Source of the DNA: Paludisphaera rhizosphaerae
GTDB taxonomy: Bacteria > Planctomycetota > Planctomycetia > Isosphaerales > Isosphaeraceae
Assembly: GCF_011065895.1 (NCBI RefSeq)
Contig: NZ_JAALCR010000007.1
Span: 124,001-188,000, forward strand
Reading direction: 5' to 3'
DNA length: 64,000 nucleotides
Below, piece by piece: positions 1 through 8,593 of this stretch. The translations under genes and the position numbers were made by a program. Position 1 is the first letter of the stretch; the number at the start of each line of letters is the position of its first letter. The notes below the pieces were generated by a model, which saw only the letters and a list, made by a program, of their open reading frames with translations, had not been told where the DNA came from and searched no databases.

Positions 1-205
1 CCTGCCCCTGGTCGAGCGTCCGAAACCCATCCGAGGCCAGTCCGCGCAGCAACGCCAATTTTTGTTCCTCGGCCCGCGTCCGCCGTTCCAGAAGCCTCAA
101 GCCCGCCCGAAGCACCTCGCTGGCGTCCTGGTATCGGCCGGCCTCCACCTGCTCTTCCACGAAACGGTCGAAATGCTCGGTGAGCTTGATGTTCCGGGTC
201 GGCAT
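1..205 (-). CDS. ParD-type ribbon-helix-helix antitoxin (partial, runs off the left edge)
   Basis: The frame opens at ATG 203-205 (complement) after a GGGAG ribosome site and reads MPTRNIKLTEHFDRFVEEQ, then a segment typical of the ParD/CopG family: VEAGRYQDASEVLRAGLRLL. This is a ribbon-helix-helix DNA-binding antitoxin that normally neutralises a ParE-type toxin and represses its own promoter. Only 68 codons are inside the window and no stop is reached, so the C-terminus and any downstream toxin gene lie beyond position 1. Family assignment rests on the N-terminal motif only; the partner toxin is inferred, not seen. Confidence 0.75.
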   Translation of the reverse strand, partial: MPTRNIKLTEHFDRFVEEQVEAGRYQDASEVLRAGLRLLERRTRAEEQKLALLRGLASDGFRTLDQGQ

Positions 206-263
206 GGAGGTCGTCTCCCTAGGATCTCGGTCCAGCCTGGCAAGCAACGAAAGCTCAGTCCGG

Positions 264-1247
264 TCACCCGTGGGCCAGCATCTCGCGGGCGAAGAGTGAG
301 GCGCCGAGGACGCCGGCGTCGTCGCCGAGGGTCGCCAGGACGAACTTGATGGTCCGGTTCGGGTCGGTGATGATCTGGCGGCGGGCGGCCTCGGTGACCA
401 TGTCGAGGTAAGGCTGCCCGAGCGCCTGGGTCACGCCGCCGCCGATGACGACGATCTGCGGGCCGAAGACGTTGACCAGGCCCCCCAGGCCCGTCCCGAG
501 GTAGAAGGCCGCGCGTTCGACCTCGCGAACGGCGACCTCGTCCTTGTTGCGGACGGCCTCCGCCAGGTCGCCGCTCTTGAGCCTCCCCTTGCGCTGGATC
601 TTCTCGCCGAGGGGGCAGTCGCGCTTCTTCGACGCCTTGACGAGCCGGTTGGAGATGGCCGTCTTGCTGGCGAGGGCCTCCATGCAGCCCTTGGACCCGC
701 AACCGCAGCGCGGGCCGCCGGCCTTGACGACGACGTGGCCGATCTCGCCGGCGTTGTTGGTCGAGCCGCCGACGATCCGGCCCCCCTGGATCAGGCAGCC
801 GCCGATCCCCGTGCCGACGAACGCGGCGATGACGTCCGAATACCCCCGCGCCGCGCCCAGCATGAACTCGCCGTAGCCGCCGACGCGGACGTCGTTGTTG
901 ACCTTCACCGGCACGCCGAGCGCCTTGGAGAGGTCGGGCCCCAGGGCGAAGTTCTTGACGTTCATGTTGGCGCTGTAGAGGATCACGCCGGCGTCGGCGT
1001 CGAGCGGCCCCGGGGACCCGACGCCCGCCGCGGCGACGTCCGAGCGCGAGAGCCGGGCCTCGGCGAGCGCCTCGTCGATGCAGTCGAGCATCGTCTTGAG
1101 GATCGCCTCCGCCCCTTCCTTGGCCGGCGTGTTCCGCTTGCCCCGGCCGAGGATTTTGTGGTCGGCCGCGACCACGCCCGCCATGATCTTCGTGCCCCCG
1201 AGATCGACGCCGATCACCGGAGGCCCGCCCCCGTGCCCTTCCGCCAT
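264..1247 (-). CDS. ROK family sugar kinase (glucokinase-like)
   Basis: A 327-residue ROK protein that probably phosphorylates glucose or a related hexose with ATP in the cytoplasm. The N-terminus has the phosphate-binding DLGGTK motif (VIGVDLGGTKIMAGVV), the middle has GTGIGGCLIQGG, and the ROK zinc signature is present as CGCGSKGCMEAL. Length fits the family (300-330 aa). There is no extra N-terminal winged helix, so it is an enzyme rather than a ROK repressor. I chose ATG 1245-1247 because it lies just before the conserved strand; the frame stays open 20 codons further upstream without family similarity. The substrate is not deducible from sequence alone. Confidence 0.88.
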   Translation of the reverse strand: MAEGHGGGPPVIGVDLGGTKIMAGVVAADHKILGRGKRNTPAKEGAEAILKTMLDCIDEALAEARLSRSDVAAAGVGSPGPLDADAGVILYSANMNVKNFALGPDLSKALGVPVKVNNDVRVGGYGEFMLGAARGYSDVIAAFVGTGIGGCLIQGGRIVGGSTNNAGEIGHVVVKAGGPRCGCGSKGCMEALASKTAISNRLVKASKKRDCPLGEKIQRKGRLKSGDLAEAVRNKDEVAVREVERAAFYLGTGLGGLVNVFGPQIVVIGGGVTQALGQPYLDMVTEAARRQIITDPNRTIKFVLATLGDDAGVLGASLFAREMLAHG

Positions 1248-1345
1248 TGGGATGCGCCCCTGGGTTGAATTGCGACCGCGGCCTGTCACCGCCTGAGTCG
1301 TCCGCACATTCTAGCGGACGAGCCGTCGTCGCGTAAGCCGGGGCT

Positions 1346-3208
1346 TTAGGAAGAAGGGGTCGCCCCGGCGAGGATCTCGTCCAGCTCGGCGGCGTCGACG
1401 GTCTCCTGTTCCAGCAGGCGGTCGACCAGGCGGTCGAGCGCGTCGCGGCGGTCTTCCAGGATGCGGCGGGCCTTGGTCATGGACTCGTCGACGATCCGGC
1501 GGACTTCCAGGTCGATCTCGCGGGCGGTCTGCTCGCTGTAGCCGCGGTCGGGGGTTGAGCCGCCGCGGGGGGAGTCGCCGCGGTCGGGCGCGTAGCGGAG
1601 GCGGCCCACGACGGGACTCATGCCGAAGTCCAGCACCATCCGCGAGGCGATCTCGGTCGCCCGGCTGAGGTCGCTGGAGCAGCCGTCGGACGGCTCGCCC
1701 AGCACAATCTCCTCGGCGAGCGTCCCGCCCAGCAGGCCGCAGATCGCATTCTCCAGCGCCGTGCGGGTGTGGAGGAAACGGTCGTCCTCGGGCCGGTACA
1801 TCGTGTACCCCAGCGCCGCCGATCCCCGGCCGATGATCGTCACCTTGTGGACGGGATCGGTCTGGGGGAGGCTCCGCGCCACCAGGGCGTGGCCCGATTC
1901 GTGGACGGCGATCCTTCGCTTCTCGTCGGCGCGGAGCAGCCGCTGACGCTTCTCCGGACCGGCGATGAGGCGTTCGACGCCGTCCTCAAACTCGGCTCTT
2001 CCCACGCAGTCCTTCCCTCGGCGGGCGGCCAGAAGCGCGGCCTCATTCACCAGGTTGGCCAGATCGGCCCCGGCGAAGCCGGAGGTCATCGCGGCGATGT
2101 GGCGGAGGCTCAAACCGTCGGCCAGCGGGACGGTCCGGGCGTGGACCTGGAGGATCTGCTCGCGGCCCACGAGGTCCGGGCGGTCGACGACCACCTGGCG
2201 GTCGAACCGGCCGGGACGCACCAGCGCGGGGTCGAGCGTTTCCGGGCGGTTGGTGGCGGCCAGCAGAATCACGCCGCGGTCGGAGTCGAAGCCGTCCATC
2301 TCGACGAGGAGCTGGTTGAGAGTCTGGTCGCGCTCGTCGTGGCCGCCGGAGCCCCCCGAGCCCCGGGCCTTGCCGATGGCGTCCAGCTCGTCGATGAAGA
2401 TCAACGAGGGCGCCTTGGCGTGGGCCTTCGCGAACAGGCTGCGGACCCTCGACGCGCCGACGCCGACGAACAGCTCGACGAAATCCGAGCCCGAGAGCGA
2501 GAAGAACGGCACGCCGGCCTCGCCCGCCACCGCGCGGGCCAGCAGGGTTTTGCCCGTGCCGGGAGGACCCACCAGCAGCACGCCCTTGGGGATCCGCCCA
2601 CCCAGCGTCTGAAACTTGCCCGGAGTGCGGAGGAAGTCGACGACCTCGCGCAGTTCGTCGACGACCTCGTCGTGGCCGGCGACGCAATCAAAGGTCACCC
2701 GGCGCTCGCCCTCGTCGTAGACCCTGGCCTTGCTCTTGCTGAAGGCCAGAGCGGAGCCGAGCCCCCCCGAACGGGCGAAGACCAGCGACAGGGCGGCGAT
2801 CATCACCAGGAACATCGCCGTGGGGACGATCATCGCCCAGGCGGGCGACGGGACCGGCTCGGCGTCGTAGTCGCCGCCGGGGACGTGAGCCTCCAGCAAG
2901 CGGATCAGGTCCTGGTCGTGCTCCATCCCCAGCCGCGAAACCCGGTACGACGAGCCCGTTGCGAGCGGGGGCGACGCCGCCAGGCGGCCCTCGATCTCCG
3001 ACGGCCCAACGCGCGCCGACGCCACGCGGCCTTCCGTCAACAGCTTGCGGAAGCGGCCGTAGGAAAGATCCTCCACCGGCGTGCGAAACGCCGCCAGCGG
3101 GTACAGAAGGGCCGCCAACCCCAGCGCGACGGTCGCCGCCAGCAGGCCCAGGTTGCGACGTCCTCGACGGGTGCGGTGCGAGAGCGAGAAGCGGTTCATA
3201 GTGCTCAC
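1346..3208 (-). CDS. ftsH: FtsH-type ATP-dependent zinc metalloprotease
   Basis: A membrane-anchored AAA protease for quality control of membrane and regulatory proteins. Two transmembrane segments (about residues 19-40 and 122-145) flank a short periplasmic domain. The AAA domain follows, with Walker A GPPGTGKT at 214-221, Walker [12 protein letters not shown] and the second region of homology with RPGRFDRQV. The zinc site HESGH is at 436-440, and a later [11 protein letters not shown] supplies the usual third acidic ligand. The C-terminus is a helical peptidase domain. At 620 aa it is normal length. A GTG at 3208 opens the frame; ATG at 3199 is an equally good start and neither has a clear ribosome site. 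Planctomycetes usually carry several FtsH paralogues; which one this is cannot be told. Confidence 0.93.
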   Translation of the reverse strand: MSTMNRFSLSHRTRRGRRNLGLLAATVALGLAALLYPLAAFRTPVEDLSYGRFRKLLTEGRVASARVGPSEIEGRLAASPPLATGSSYRVSRLGMEHDQDLIRLLEAHVPGGDYDAEPVPSPAWAMIVPTAMFLVMIAALSLVFARSGGLGSALAFSKSKARVYDEGERRVTFDCVAGHDEVVDELREVVDFLRTPGKFQTLGGRIPKGVLLVGPPGTGKTLLARAVAGEAGVPFFSLSGSDFVELFVGVGASRVRSLFAKAHAKAPSLIFIDELDAIGKARGSGGSGGHDERDQTLNQLLVEMDGFDSDRGVILLAATNRPETLDPALVRPGRFDRQVVVDRPDLVGREQILQVHARTVPLADGLSLRHIAAMTSGFAGADLANLVNEAALLAARRGKDCVGRAEFEDGVERLIAGPEKRQRLLRADEKRRIAVHESGHALVARSLPQTDPVHKVTIIGRGSAALGYTMYRPEDDRFLHTRTALENAICGLLGGTLAEEIVLGEPSDGCSSDLSRATEIASRMVLDFGMSPVVGRLRYAPDRGDSPRGGSTPDRGYSEQTAREIDLEVRRIVDESMTKARRILEDRRDALDRLVDRLLEQETVDAAELDEILAGATPSS

Positions 3209-3245
3209 GGTGTGGCGTCGTCGGGTGTTACTTACAGTCAGGTCG

Positions 3246-5165
3246 TCAACTCACGGGGGCGATCTTACCCGGCCCCCGCAGCGGGTCGACGCCCGGCTGG
3301 GGCTGGGGGCGAGGCGTGCGCGGCAGGTGCGGGAACGACGGTTGAGCTTCAATCCGACGGGCCTTGGAGAGGTCGACCCGGTCGTCGGTCAGGTTCACTT
3401 CGTAGCGCTGGTTCCCGGCCAACTGCATGGGGATTCGGACGGTGAACGTGCTCCCCCGGCCCAGTTGGCTCCGGAGGTGGACTTCGCCGCCGAGGAGCCG
3501 GGCGAGTTCGCGGACGATCGACAGTCCCAGGCCGGTCCCCTGGTGCTCGCGGGTCAGGACGTCGTCGTTGCGGCCGGGCGCCTTCGCCTGGCGGAACTTC
3601 TCGAAGATGGCCTCACGCTCGTCCTCGGCGATGCCGATGCCGGTGTCCTCGACCTCCAGGACGACGGACCGGCCCTCGGTCCGGGCCCGGAGCGTGACCC
3701 GGCCTCCTTCGGGGGTGAATTTGATGGCGTTGGAGAGGAGGTTGTAGAGGATCTGGCGGATCTTCCCCGCGTCCTGGCGGAGCAGCGGGATCGCCTCGTC
3801 GAGCCGGCATTCCAGGACCACGTCCTTGCGGTCGGCCATGGGTCGGGTGAGGTTCGTGAGCGCCTCGCAGACGTCGCGGATCGAGAAGTCCTCGCCGCGG
3901 ACCTCCATCTTACCGCTCTCGATCTTGGCCAGGTCCAGGATGTCGTTGATCATCCCCAGCAGCATCTTGCCGGAGGTCTGGATGTTCCCCACGTACCGCT
4001 GCTGGCGGTCGTTCAGGTTGGAGTTGCCGTTGAGGACCTCGGAAAAGCCGATGATCGAGTTCAACGGCGTGCGCAGCTCGTGGCTCATGGTGGCGAGGAA
4101 GTCGCTCTTGATGCGGTTCATCTCGTAGAGCGCCATGTTCGCCTGGGCCAGTTCGTCAACCTTGTGGTCGAGGTCGTTGTTCACGTCGCGCAACTCCTGC
4201 TGCATGGCGACCAGGTTGTGGAGCATGCGGTTGAACGCGTGCGAGAGGTCCTCGAACTCGTCGCCGGTCTGGATCTGGCTGCGGATGTTCAGCCGACCGG
4301 CGGCGATGGCGTCGGAGACGTCCCGAAGGTGCTTGACCGGCTTGACGATCACGTAGCGGACGATCATCGCCGAGGCCAGGATCGCCAGCACGGTCGTCAC
4401 CAGGGCGGCGGCGATCAGAACGGCCCGGTTGTTGTTGATCTTCTGCTGGATCTGGTCCATCGGCACCCGGACGACGACCGCGCCGGCGATATCCCCCGCC
4501 TTGACGGGGATGTTGAGCTTCCCATCCGGCGCGGGCCGCCAGAGGTGGCCGTCGATGTGGACCTTGCCCCCCTCGAAGGAGTCGATCGCCGCATCGTCGC
4601 GACTGTGGCAGTCCATCAGGCAGGTCGGCTTGAACGTCACGGCCTGGATGTACTGGTATTCCGGCTTCTTGCTCTCGCGATTGGTGACGACCCGGTCTTC
4701 CCACATCCGCGTGCCGTCCGCGAACGTATACGGGTTGGGCCGGATTTTGCCCGCCTTGACGGCCGCTTCCTCGTCGGCCGAGGCCTTGAGGAACCGCGCC
4801 AACGAGGCGGTCTCGAACTCGTCCTGGGGGTTCTTGGACTTGTCCTTGTCGGTGTAGGGCCGGATCACCCGGGCGTCGACGTTGGGAAGGTCGTCGGGGG
4901 TTGGGTTGAGGTCGCCCCACAGGGTGTCGAGGATGGATTCGAAGAGGTAGTTGCCCAGTTTCTTCGAGTGGATGTTCATCAGCGTGGGCTTGATGAGCAT
5001 CCGGGCCGTCTGGGTCGTCTGGTTCTTGACCAGATTCTCCGTCTTGATGCCGTAGAGCAGGAAGCTGCCGACGACGAGCAAGAACAGCCCCAGCCCGAAG
5101 ATGAAGCGGCACTTCCGCTCCAGGCTGGTCTCGCCGAGCAGGTGCTTGAAGCTGCGATAGGACAC
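3246..5165 (-). CDS. Membrane sensor histidine kinase with DUF3365-like haem-type sensor domain
   Basis: A 639-residue two-component sensor. TM1 spans about residues 20-42. The extracytoplasmic region contains [13 protein letters not shown] with Cys182, Cys186 and His187, a CX3CH motif suggesting covalent haem as in Tll0287/DUF3365-type sensors. TM2 is near residues 250-272, followed by a HAMP linker and a short coiled coil. The HisKA box [18 protein letters not shown] carries the phospho-His. The ATPase domain has the N box [13 protein letters not shown], the G1 box [10 protein letters not shown] and the G2 box [12 protein letters not shown]. No response regulator is adjacent in this window, so the partner is unknown. 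The C-terminal 40 residues are proline-rich and look disordered. A redox or gas signal is inferred from the haem motif only. Confidence 0.9.
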   Translation of the reverse strand: MSYRSFKHLLGETSLERKCRFIFGLGLFLLVVGSFLLYGIKTENLVKNQTTQTARMLIKPTLMNIHSKKLGNYLFESILDTLWGDLNPTPDDLPNVDARVIRPYTDKDKSKNPQDEFETASLARFLKASADEEAAVKAGKIRPNPYTFADGTRMWEDRVVTNRESKKPEYQYIQAVTFKPTCLMDCHSRDDAAIDSFEGGKVHIDGHLWRPAPDGKLNIPVKAGDIAGAVVVRVPMDQIQQKINNNRAVLIAAALVTTVLAILASAMIVRYVIVKPVKHLRDVSDAIAAGRLNIRSQIQTGDEFEDLSHAFNRMLHNLVAMQQELRDVNNDLDHKVDELAQANMALYEMNRIKSDFLATMSHELRTPLNSIIGFSEVLNGNSNLNDRQQRYVGNIQTSGKMLLGMINDILDLAKIESGKMEVRGEDFSIRDVCEALTNLTRPMADRKDVVLECRLDEAIPLLRQDAGKIRQILYNLLSNAIKFTPEGGRVTLRARTEGRSVVLEVEDTGIGIAEDEREAIFEKFRQAKAPGRNDDVLTREHQGTGLGLSIVRELARLLGGEVHLRSQLGRGSTFTVRIPMQLAGNQRYEVNLTDDRVDLSKARRIEAQPSFPHLPRTPRPQPQPGVDPLRGPGKIAPVS

Positions 5166-5422
5166 CGGTCAGGTCCCTCTACCAGGCTTCGGGCCTCCGC
5201 CCGCGGCGGTCGCATCCGCAGCCGAGCCGTCCCGTGCATCGCTTCCGAGCGTCCATCCATCGCCGAGGTCGTCGCGAGAGGAATATCCAACCTAATCAAA
5301 ACCGCCGTTCCTGGCCAGTGCGAGATCCGGCCCCTGGACTTCCCACTCTCGGAGCCTATGCTGGGCGACAGAGGTGCACGGCTCTCCACCAGACCGGCCC
5401 CGGGCCGGAGGACGACACGACC

Positions 5423-6685
5423 ATGAAGCCCTCGCGACGCACGATCCTTCGGACGGCCCTCGGCGCGGCGGCGGCCCCGGCGCTCGGCGGGCGGGGCGAG
5501 GCTCAGGAATCCCCTCGGGTCTCGGTCGAGCGTCTTCGCCAGGTCGCGGAAACCCCGGTGCTCCGGGTCGAGGCGATCGACCGACCCGTGGAGATCGCCT
5601 CGCTGGACCTCCTCCGGCGCGGGCGGGAGTACCTCGTCCGGGCTCGGTCGAAGGACGGGGCCGAGGGCTACTCCGTCGCCAACTCCATGCACATGGTCCA
5701 CACGTACCCGATCTTCCTCAATCGGGTCGCCCCGTTCTTCAAGGGGAAGGACGCCCGGCAGTTGGAGCCCCTGCTCTGGGAGCTTTACCGCCACGACGAC
5801 AACTACAAATACCAGGGACTCGCCCTCTGGGTCTGCACGGCGGCCGCCGAATTCGCCGTGCTCGACCTGCTGGGGAAGGTCTCCGGCCGGTCGGTCGCCG
5901 ACCTGCTCGGGGGCCTGAAGCGGACCGAGATCGACGTCTACCGCGCCAGCGGCACGCGGGGAAACACGCCCGAGCAGGAGGTGGCCGACCTCAAGAAGAT
6001 CGTCGCCGAGAGTGGGGCGCGGGCGTTGAAGTTCCGCCTGGGGGGCCGGATGAGCCGCAACGCCGACTTCCCCCCGGATCGCACCGTCCGGCTGATCCCG
6101 ATGGTCCGCGAAGCCTTCGGCCCCGGCATGACCCTGTACGCGGACTCCAACAGCTCGTACGGCGTCCCCGAAGCCATCCGCATCGGCCGGATCATGGAGG
6201 AGTATAACTACGCCTTCTACGAGGAGCCCTGCCGCTTCGACCACCTGGAAGAGACCAAGGCCGTCGCCGACGCCCTGCGAATCCCGATCGCCTGGGGCGA
6301 GCAGGAATTCAGCGAAGAGGGCTTCCTCTGGATGATCGCCAATCGCGGCGTGGAGATCGTCCAGCCCGACCTGCACTACCACGGCGGCTTCATCCGCTCG
6401 ATGCGAGTCGCGCGGATGGCCCACGAGGCCGGCCTGCTCTGCACGCCTCACATGTCGGGCTCGGGCCTGGGCTACCTGGACGCCACCTACTTCGCCGCCT
6501 GCATCCCGAACCCCGTCCCCTTCACCGAGTACAAGGGCTCAGCCGCCGTCCCCGTCAGCAGCGAGACCTCGCCCCTCAAGGTGACCGACGGGCGGGTCAA
6601 AATCCCCACCGGCCCCGGCTTCGGCATCACCATCGACCCGACGTACCTCCGCGAGACGATCCCGGTGAAGACGACGGGGGGATGA
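5423..6685 (+). CDS. Mandelate racemase/muconate lactonizing enzyme family protein, exported
   Basis: A 420-residue enolase-superfamily enzyme. The start at ATG 5423 gives a twin-arginine-like leader, KPSRRTILRTALGAAAAPALGG, so export is likely. The capping domain is followed by the barrel with Lys203-x-Arg205 (ALKFRL), the metal ligands Asp241 (YADSNSSY), Glu267/268 (YEEPC) and Glu293 (WGEQEF), and the general acid/base His343 (CTPHMSGSG). This set fits MR-subgroup acid sugar dehydratases or racemases that abstract the proton alpha to a carboxylate. It is divergent from the kinase gene at 5165, with about 257 bp between them. The exact substrate cannot be assigned. Confidence 0.85.
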   Translation: MKPSRRTILRTALGAAAAPALGGRGEAQESPRVSVERLRQVAETPVLRVEAIDRPVEIASLDLLRRGREYLVRARSKDGAEGYSVANSMHMVHTYPIFLNRVAPFFKGKDARQLEPLLWELYRHDDNYKYQGLALWVCTAAAEFAVLDLLGKVSGRSVADLLGGLKRTEIDVYRASGTRGNTPEQEVADLKKIVAESGARALKFRLGGRMSRNADFPPDRTVRLIPMVREAFGPGMTLYADSNSSYGVPEAIRIGRIMEEYNYAFYEEPCRFDHLEETKAVADALRIPIAWGEQEFSEEGFLWMIANRGVEIVQPDLHYHGGFIRSMRVARMAHEAGLLCTPHMSGSGLGYLDATYFAACIPNPVPFTEYKGSAAVPVSSETSPLKVTDGRVKIPTGPGFGITIDPTYLRETIPVKTTGG

Positions 6686-6732
6686 AGGTCGCGCCGCCAG
6701 GCGCCTTCGTCCCTCCCGATCCGATCCACAAC

Positions 6733-6784
6733 GGCCTTCCCCCCTCGCGGGGGAAGGTGGCCCGAAGGGCCGGATGAGGGGGGA
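6733..6784 (-). repeat. REP-like intergenic palindrome, copy 1 (inverted orientation)
   Basis: About 52 bases that read, on the minus strand, as CCCCTCATCCGGCCC followed by TTCGGGCCACCTTC and a C-run/G-run hairpin. The same block recurs at 7195, 51070 and 53925, here in opposite orientation. It lies between genes and is best seen as a dispersed repetitive extragenic palindrome. Confidence 0.7.
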
Positions 6785-6935
6785 CCGGTTCCGCGTTCAG
6801 AGCAGTCGTGGGGTGCGCGTCCGACGCAGTCGTTCACTGGCCCACAAGGAGGATGCCCAGTCGCCTTCGAGCCGGAGACGGTTCGAGTCGACGCCGTGGG
6901 CCACGCGGGGCGAGGCTCTGCTCGGGGAGGGTCCT

Positions 6936-7187
6936 TTGGAAAGTATCTCTCGCTTCATCGTGGGGCCGTTGTTCGTCCTCGGCGGCCTGTGGTTTCTCGC
7001 CATTCCGTTTGCCTTCGCCGCCACGACCTTCGGCGACCGCGAAGTTCCACCGGGTTGGGAGGAATACTTCGGCAAGACGTTCGAAGGCGCCCTTTCGGCG
7101 ATAGCTATAGGCCTCCTCATGGTCATCATCGGCCTATGCTGGGCGTTGGGTTGGCCTTACTCCTCGGACCGCGAAAGCCGCCTCTAG
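6936..7187 (+). CDS. Small two-helix membrane protein, function unknown
   Basis: I do not recognise this gene. From a TTG at 6936, preceded by a GGGGAGGG ribosome site, it encodes 83 residues with two hydrophobic stretches: FIVGPLFVLGGLWFLAIPF and GALSAIAIGLLMVIIGLCWAL. These are separated by a charged loop containing EVPPGWEEYFGKTFEG. An ATG at 6774 is in frame, but the residues in between are arginine-rich and pass close to the repeat at 6733, so I prefer the shorter form. It sits alone between two REP-like repeats (6733 and 7195). About 250 bases upstream of it contain no gene other than the repeat. Confidence 0.45.
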   Translation: MESISRFIVGPLFVLGGLWFLAIPFAFAATTFGDREVPPGWEEYFGKTFEGALSAIAIGLLMVIIGLCWALGWPYSSDRESRL

Positions 7188-7194
7188 GTCGTGG

Positions 7195-7247
7195 CCCCCT
7201 CATCCGGCCCTTTGGGCCACCTTCTCCCACGAGGGGAGAAGGGAGGG
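7195..7247 (+). repeat. REP-like intergenic palindrome, copy 2
   Basis: The block CCCCCTCATCCGGCCC, then TTTGGGCCACCTTCTCCC and GAGGGGAGAAGG forms two nested hairpins. It is a near copy of 53925-53975, including the trailing GGGAGG..TTG..CAGGCCCG segment, which suggests the repeat unit extends slightly further. Confidence 0.7.
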
Positions 7248-7288
7248 TTGGCCCAGGCCCGCGAACGTGCTTCTTGAACGTGCCCCTC

Positions 7289-8488
7289 TCACTCCGGCAG
7301 CCACGAGGCCGGGATGCGGGCGAGGGTCAGGCGGTCGTAGGGCTTTCCCTTGGCGTCGGGACCGACTTCGCGGCTGCGCTCGTAGAGGCAGAGGATGGTG
7401 CCGTCGGGAAGGACGGCGAGGTCGCTGTAGGCGCTCGGGCCGGGTTCGAGCGTCTTGACCAGCGGCCAGGTCGCGCCGGAGTCGCGGCTCACCTTGATCG
7501 ACAGGTTCTTGCGGTCCTTCCATTCCTTGGGCATGGGTGAGCCCGCCGGGATCGGCGTCTTGTGGGGCTGGGCGAAGATGAGTCGGTCCGGGCCGACGCC
7601 CGCCGAGGCCGGCAGGCGGACGATGCTCCCCATGCAGATGGGCTCGGCGAGTTCCTTGACGAACTCGGGCTTCGTCCAGCCGGTCGCGCCGTCGGGGCTG
7701 ATCGTGACCAGCCGGCGCAGCGAGGGGCCCTCGTTGCGGACGTTGAGCATCACGCGGCCGTCGGCGAGTTGGACGACGACGGTCTCGTTGGGGTCGTCGG
7801 TTTCGGGAGTGTCGGGCGCGGCGATGTCGCCGCGCCGCCAGGTCTTGCCGCCGTCGTCGCTATAGATCGTGGCGGCGACCGACGGATGGTGCTGGTTGGC
7901 CCCCGTCGAGGTCGACAACCAAACGGCGACCACCAACCGGCCGTTCGCAAGCTGGATTCCGTGCCCCGGTCCGGTGGCGAGGACCTTCCAGTCGTACTCA
8001 GGCCGGAAGGCGTCGAACGTGGCCGTGACGTCGACGGGCGTGGAGAACGTCCGGCCGTCGTCGTCGCTCTTCATATAAAAGCATCGGCCGTATTCGACGC
8101 AGTAGAGAAAGTGAACGGCGCCCGAGCGATCGACGATCGCCACGGGATTGTTGACCGTCCGCACGCCCTGCTCCGCATGGCTCTTGGGCGCCACGGGGTT
8201 GGGCGGCACGCTCGCCTCGTTGTGGACGATCTGCGTCTGCGGGCTCCAGGTCTTGCCGCCGTCCTCGCTGCGGCGGAGGAAGACGTCGATGTCCGACCAG
8301 TCGCCGCCGGACTTGCGAGCCTCGCAGTAGGCCAGCACCGATCCCTTCGCGGTGACGACGACGCCGGGGATGCGGTACATCACGTAGCCGTCGCGTCCCG
8401 CTTCAAACAGGTCGATCTTCTCGACCTCCCCCGCCGAGGCCGACGCCATCCAGGCCCCCGCAATCACCGCCGCAAACAACCGCCTCAT
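7289..8488 (-). CDS. Secreted exo-alpha-sialidase (GH33, BNR/Asp-box propeller)
   Basis: A 399-residue secreted glycosidase predicted to release terminal sialic acids. ATG 8486-8488 follows a GGGAGG ribosome site and gives a Sec signal peptide (MRRLFAAVIAGAWMASASAG). The arginine-triad motif appears as YRIPGVV, followed by EARKSGGDWSDIDVF. At least four Asp boxes are visible (SEDGGKTW, SDDDGRTF, SDDGGKTW, SRDSGATW). The C-terminal AYSDLAVLPDGTILCLYE carries the usual catalytic tyrosine region. Upstream of this start the frame runs into the low-GC nuclease region, so longer starts are unlikely. Substrate could be another sugar acid; the fold is secure. Confidence 0.9.
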   Translation of the reverse strand: MRRLFAAVIAGAWMASASAGEVEKIDLFEAGRDGYVMYRIPGVVVTAKGSVLAYCEARKSGGDWSDIDVFLRRSEDGGKTWSPQTQIVHNEASVPPNPVAPKSHAEQGVRTVNNPVAIVDRSGAVHFLYCVEYGRCFYMKSDDDGRTFSTPVDVTATFDAFRPEYDWKVLATGPGHGIQLANGRLVVAVWLSTSTGANQHHPSVAATIYSDDGGKTWRRGDIAAPDTPETDDPNETVVVQLADGRVMLNVRNEGPSLRRLVTISPDGATGWTKPEFVKELAEPICMGSIVRLPASAGVGPDRLIFAQPHKTPIPAGSPMPKEWKDRKNLSIKVSRDSGATWPLVKTLEPGPSAYSDLAVLPDGTILCLYERSREVGPDAKGKPYDRLTLARIPASWLPE

Positions 8489-8593
8489 GGCGTCGCCTCC
8501 CTGTTGTACATAGTCGACAGCCGCCCTGCATTCCTTCATGAGCCGGTTCCGATCCATCGTCAGCGTTAGCCGGCGTAACAAAACCAACAACGA

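Noticed and set aside
3081-5426. 781-residue plus-strand frame across the FtsH and histidine kinase genes
   Set aside because: It is antisense to two clear genes and is rich in Arg/Val/Asp/His, typical of a shadow frame in high-GC DNA.
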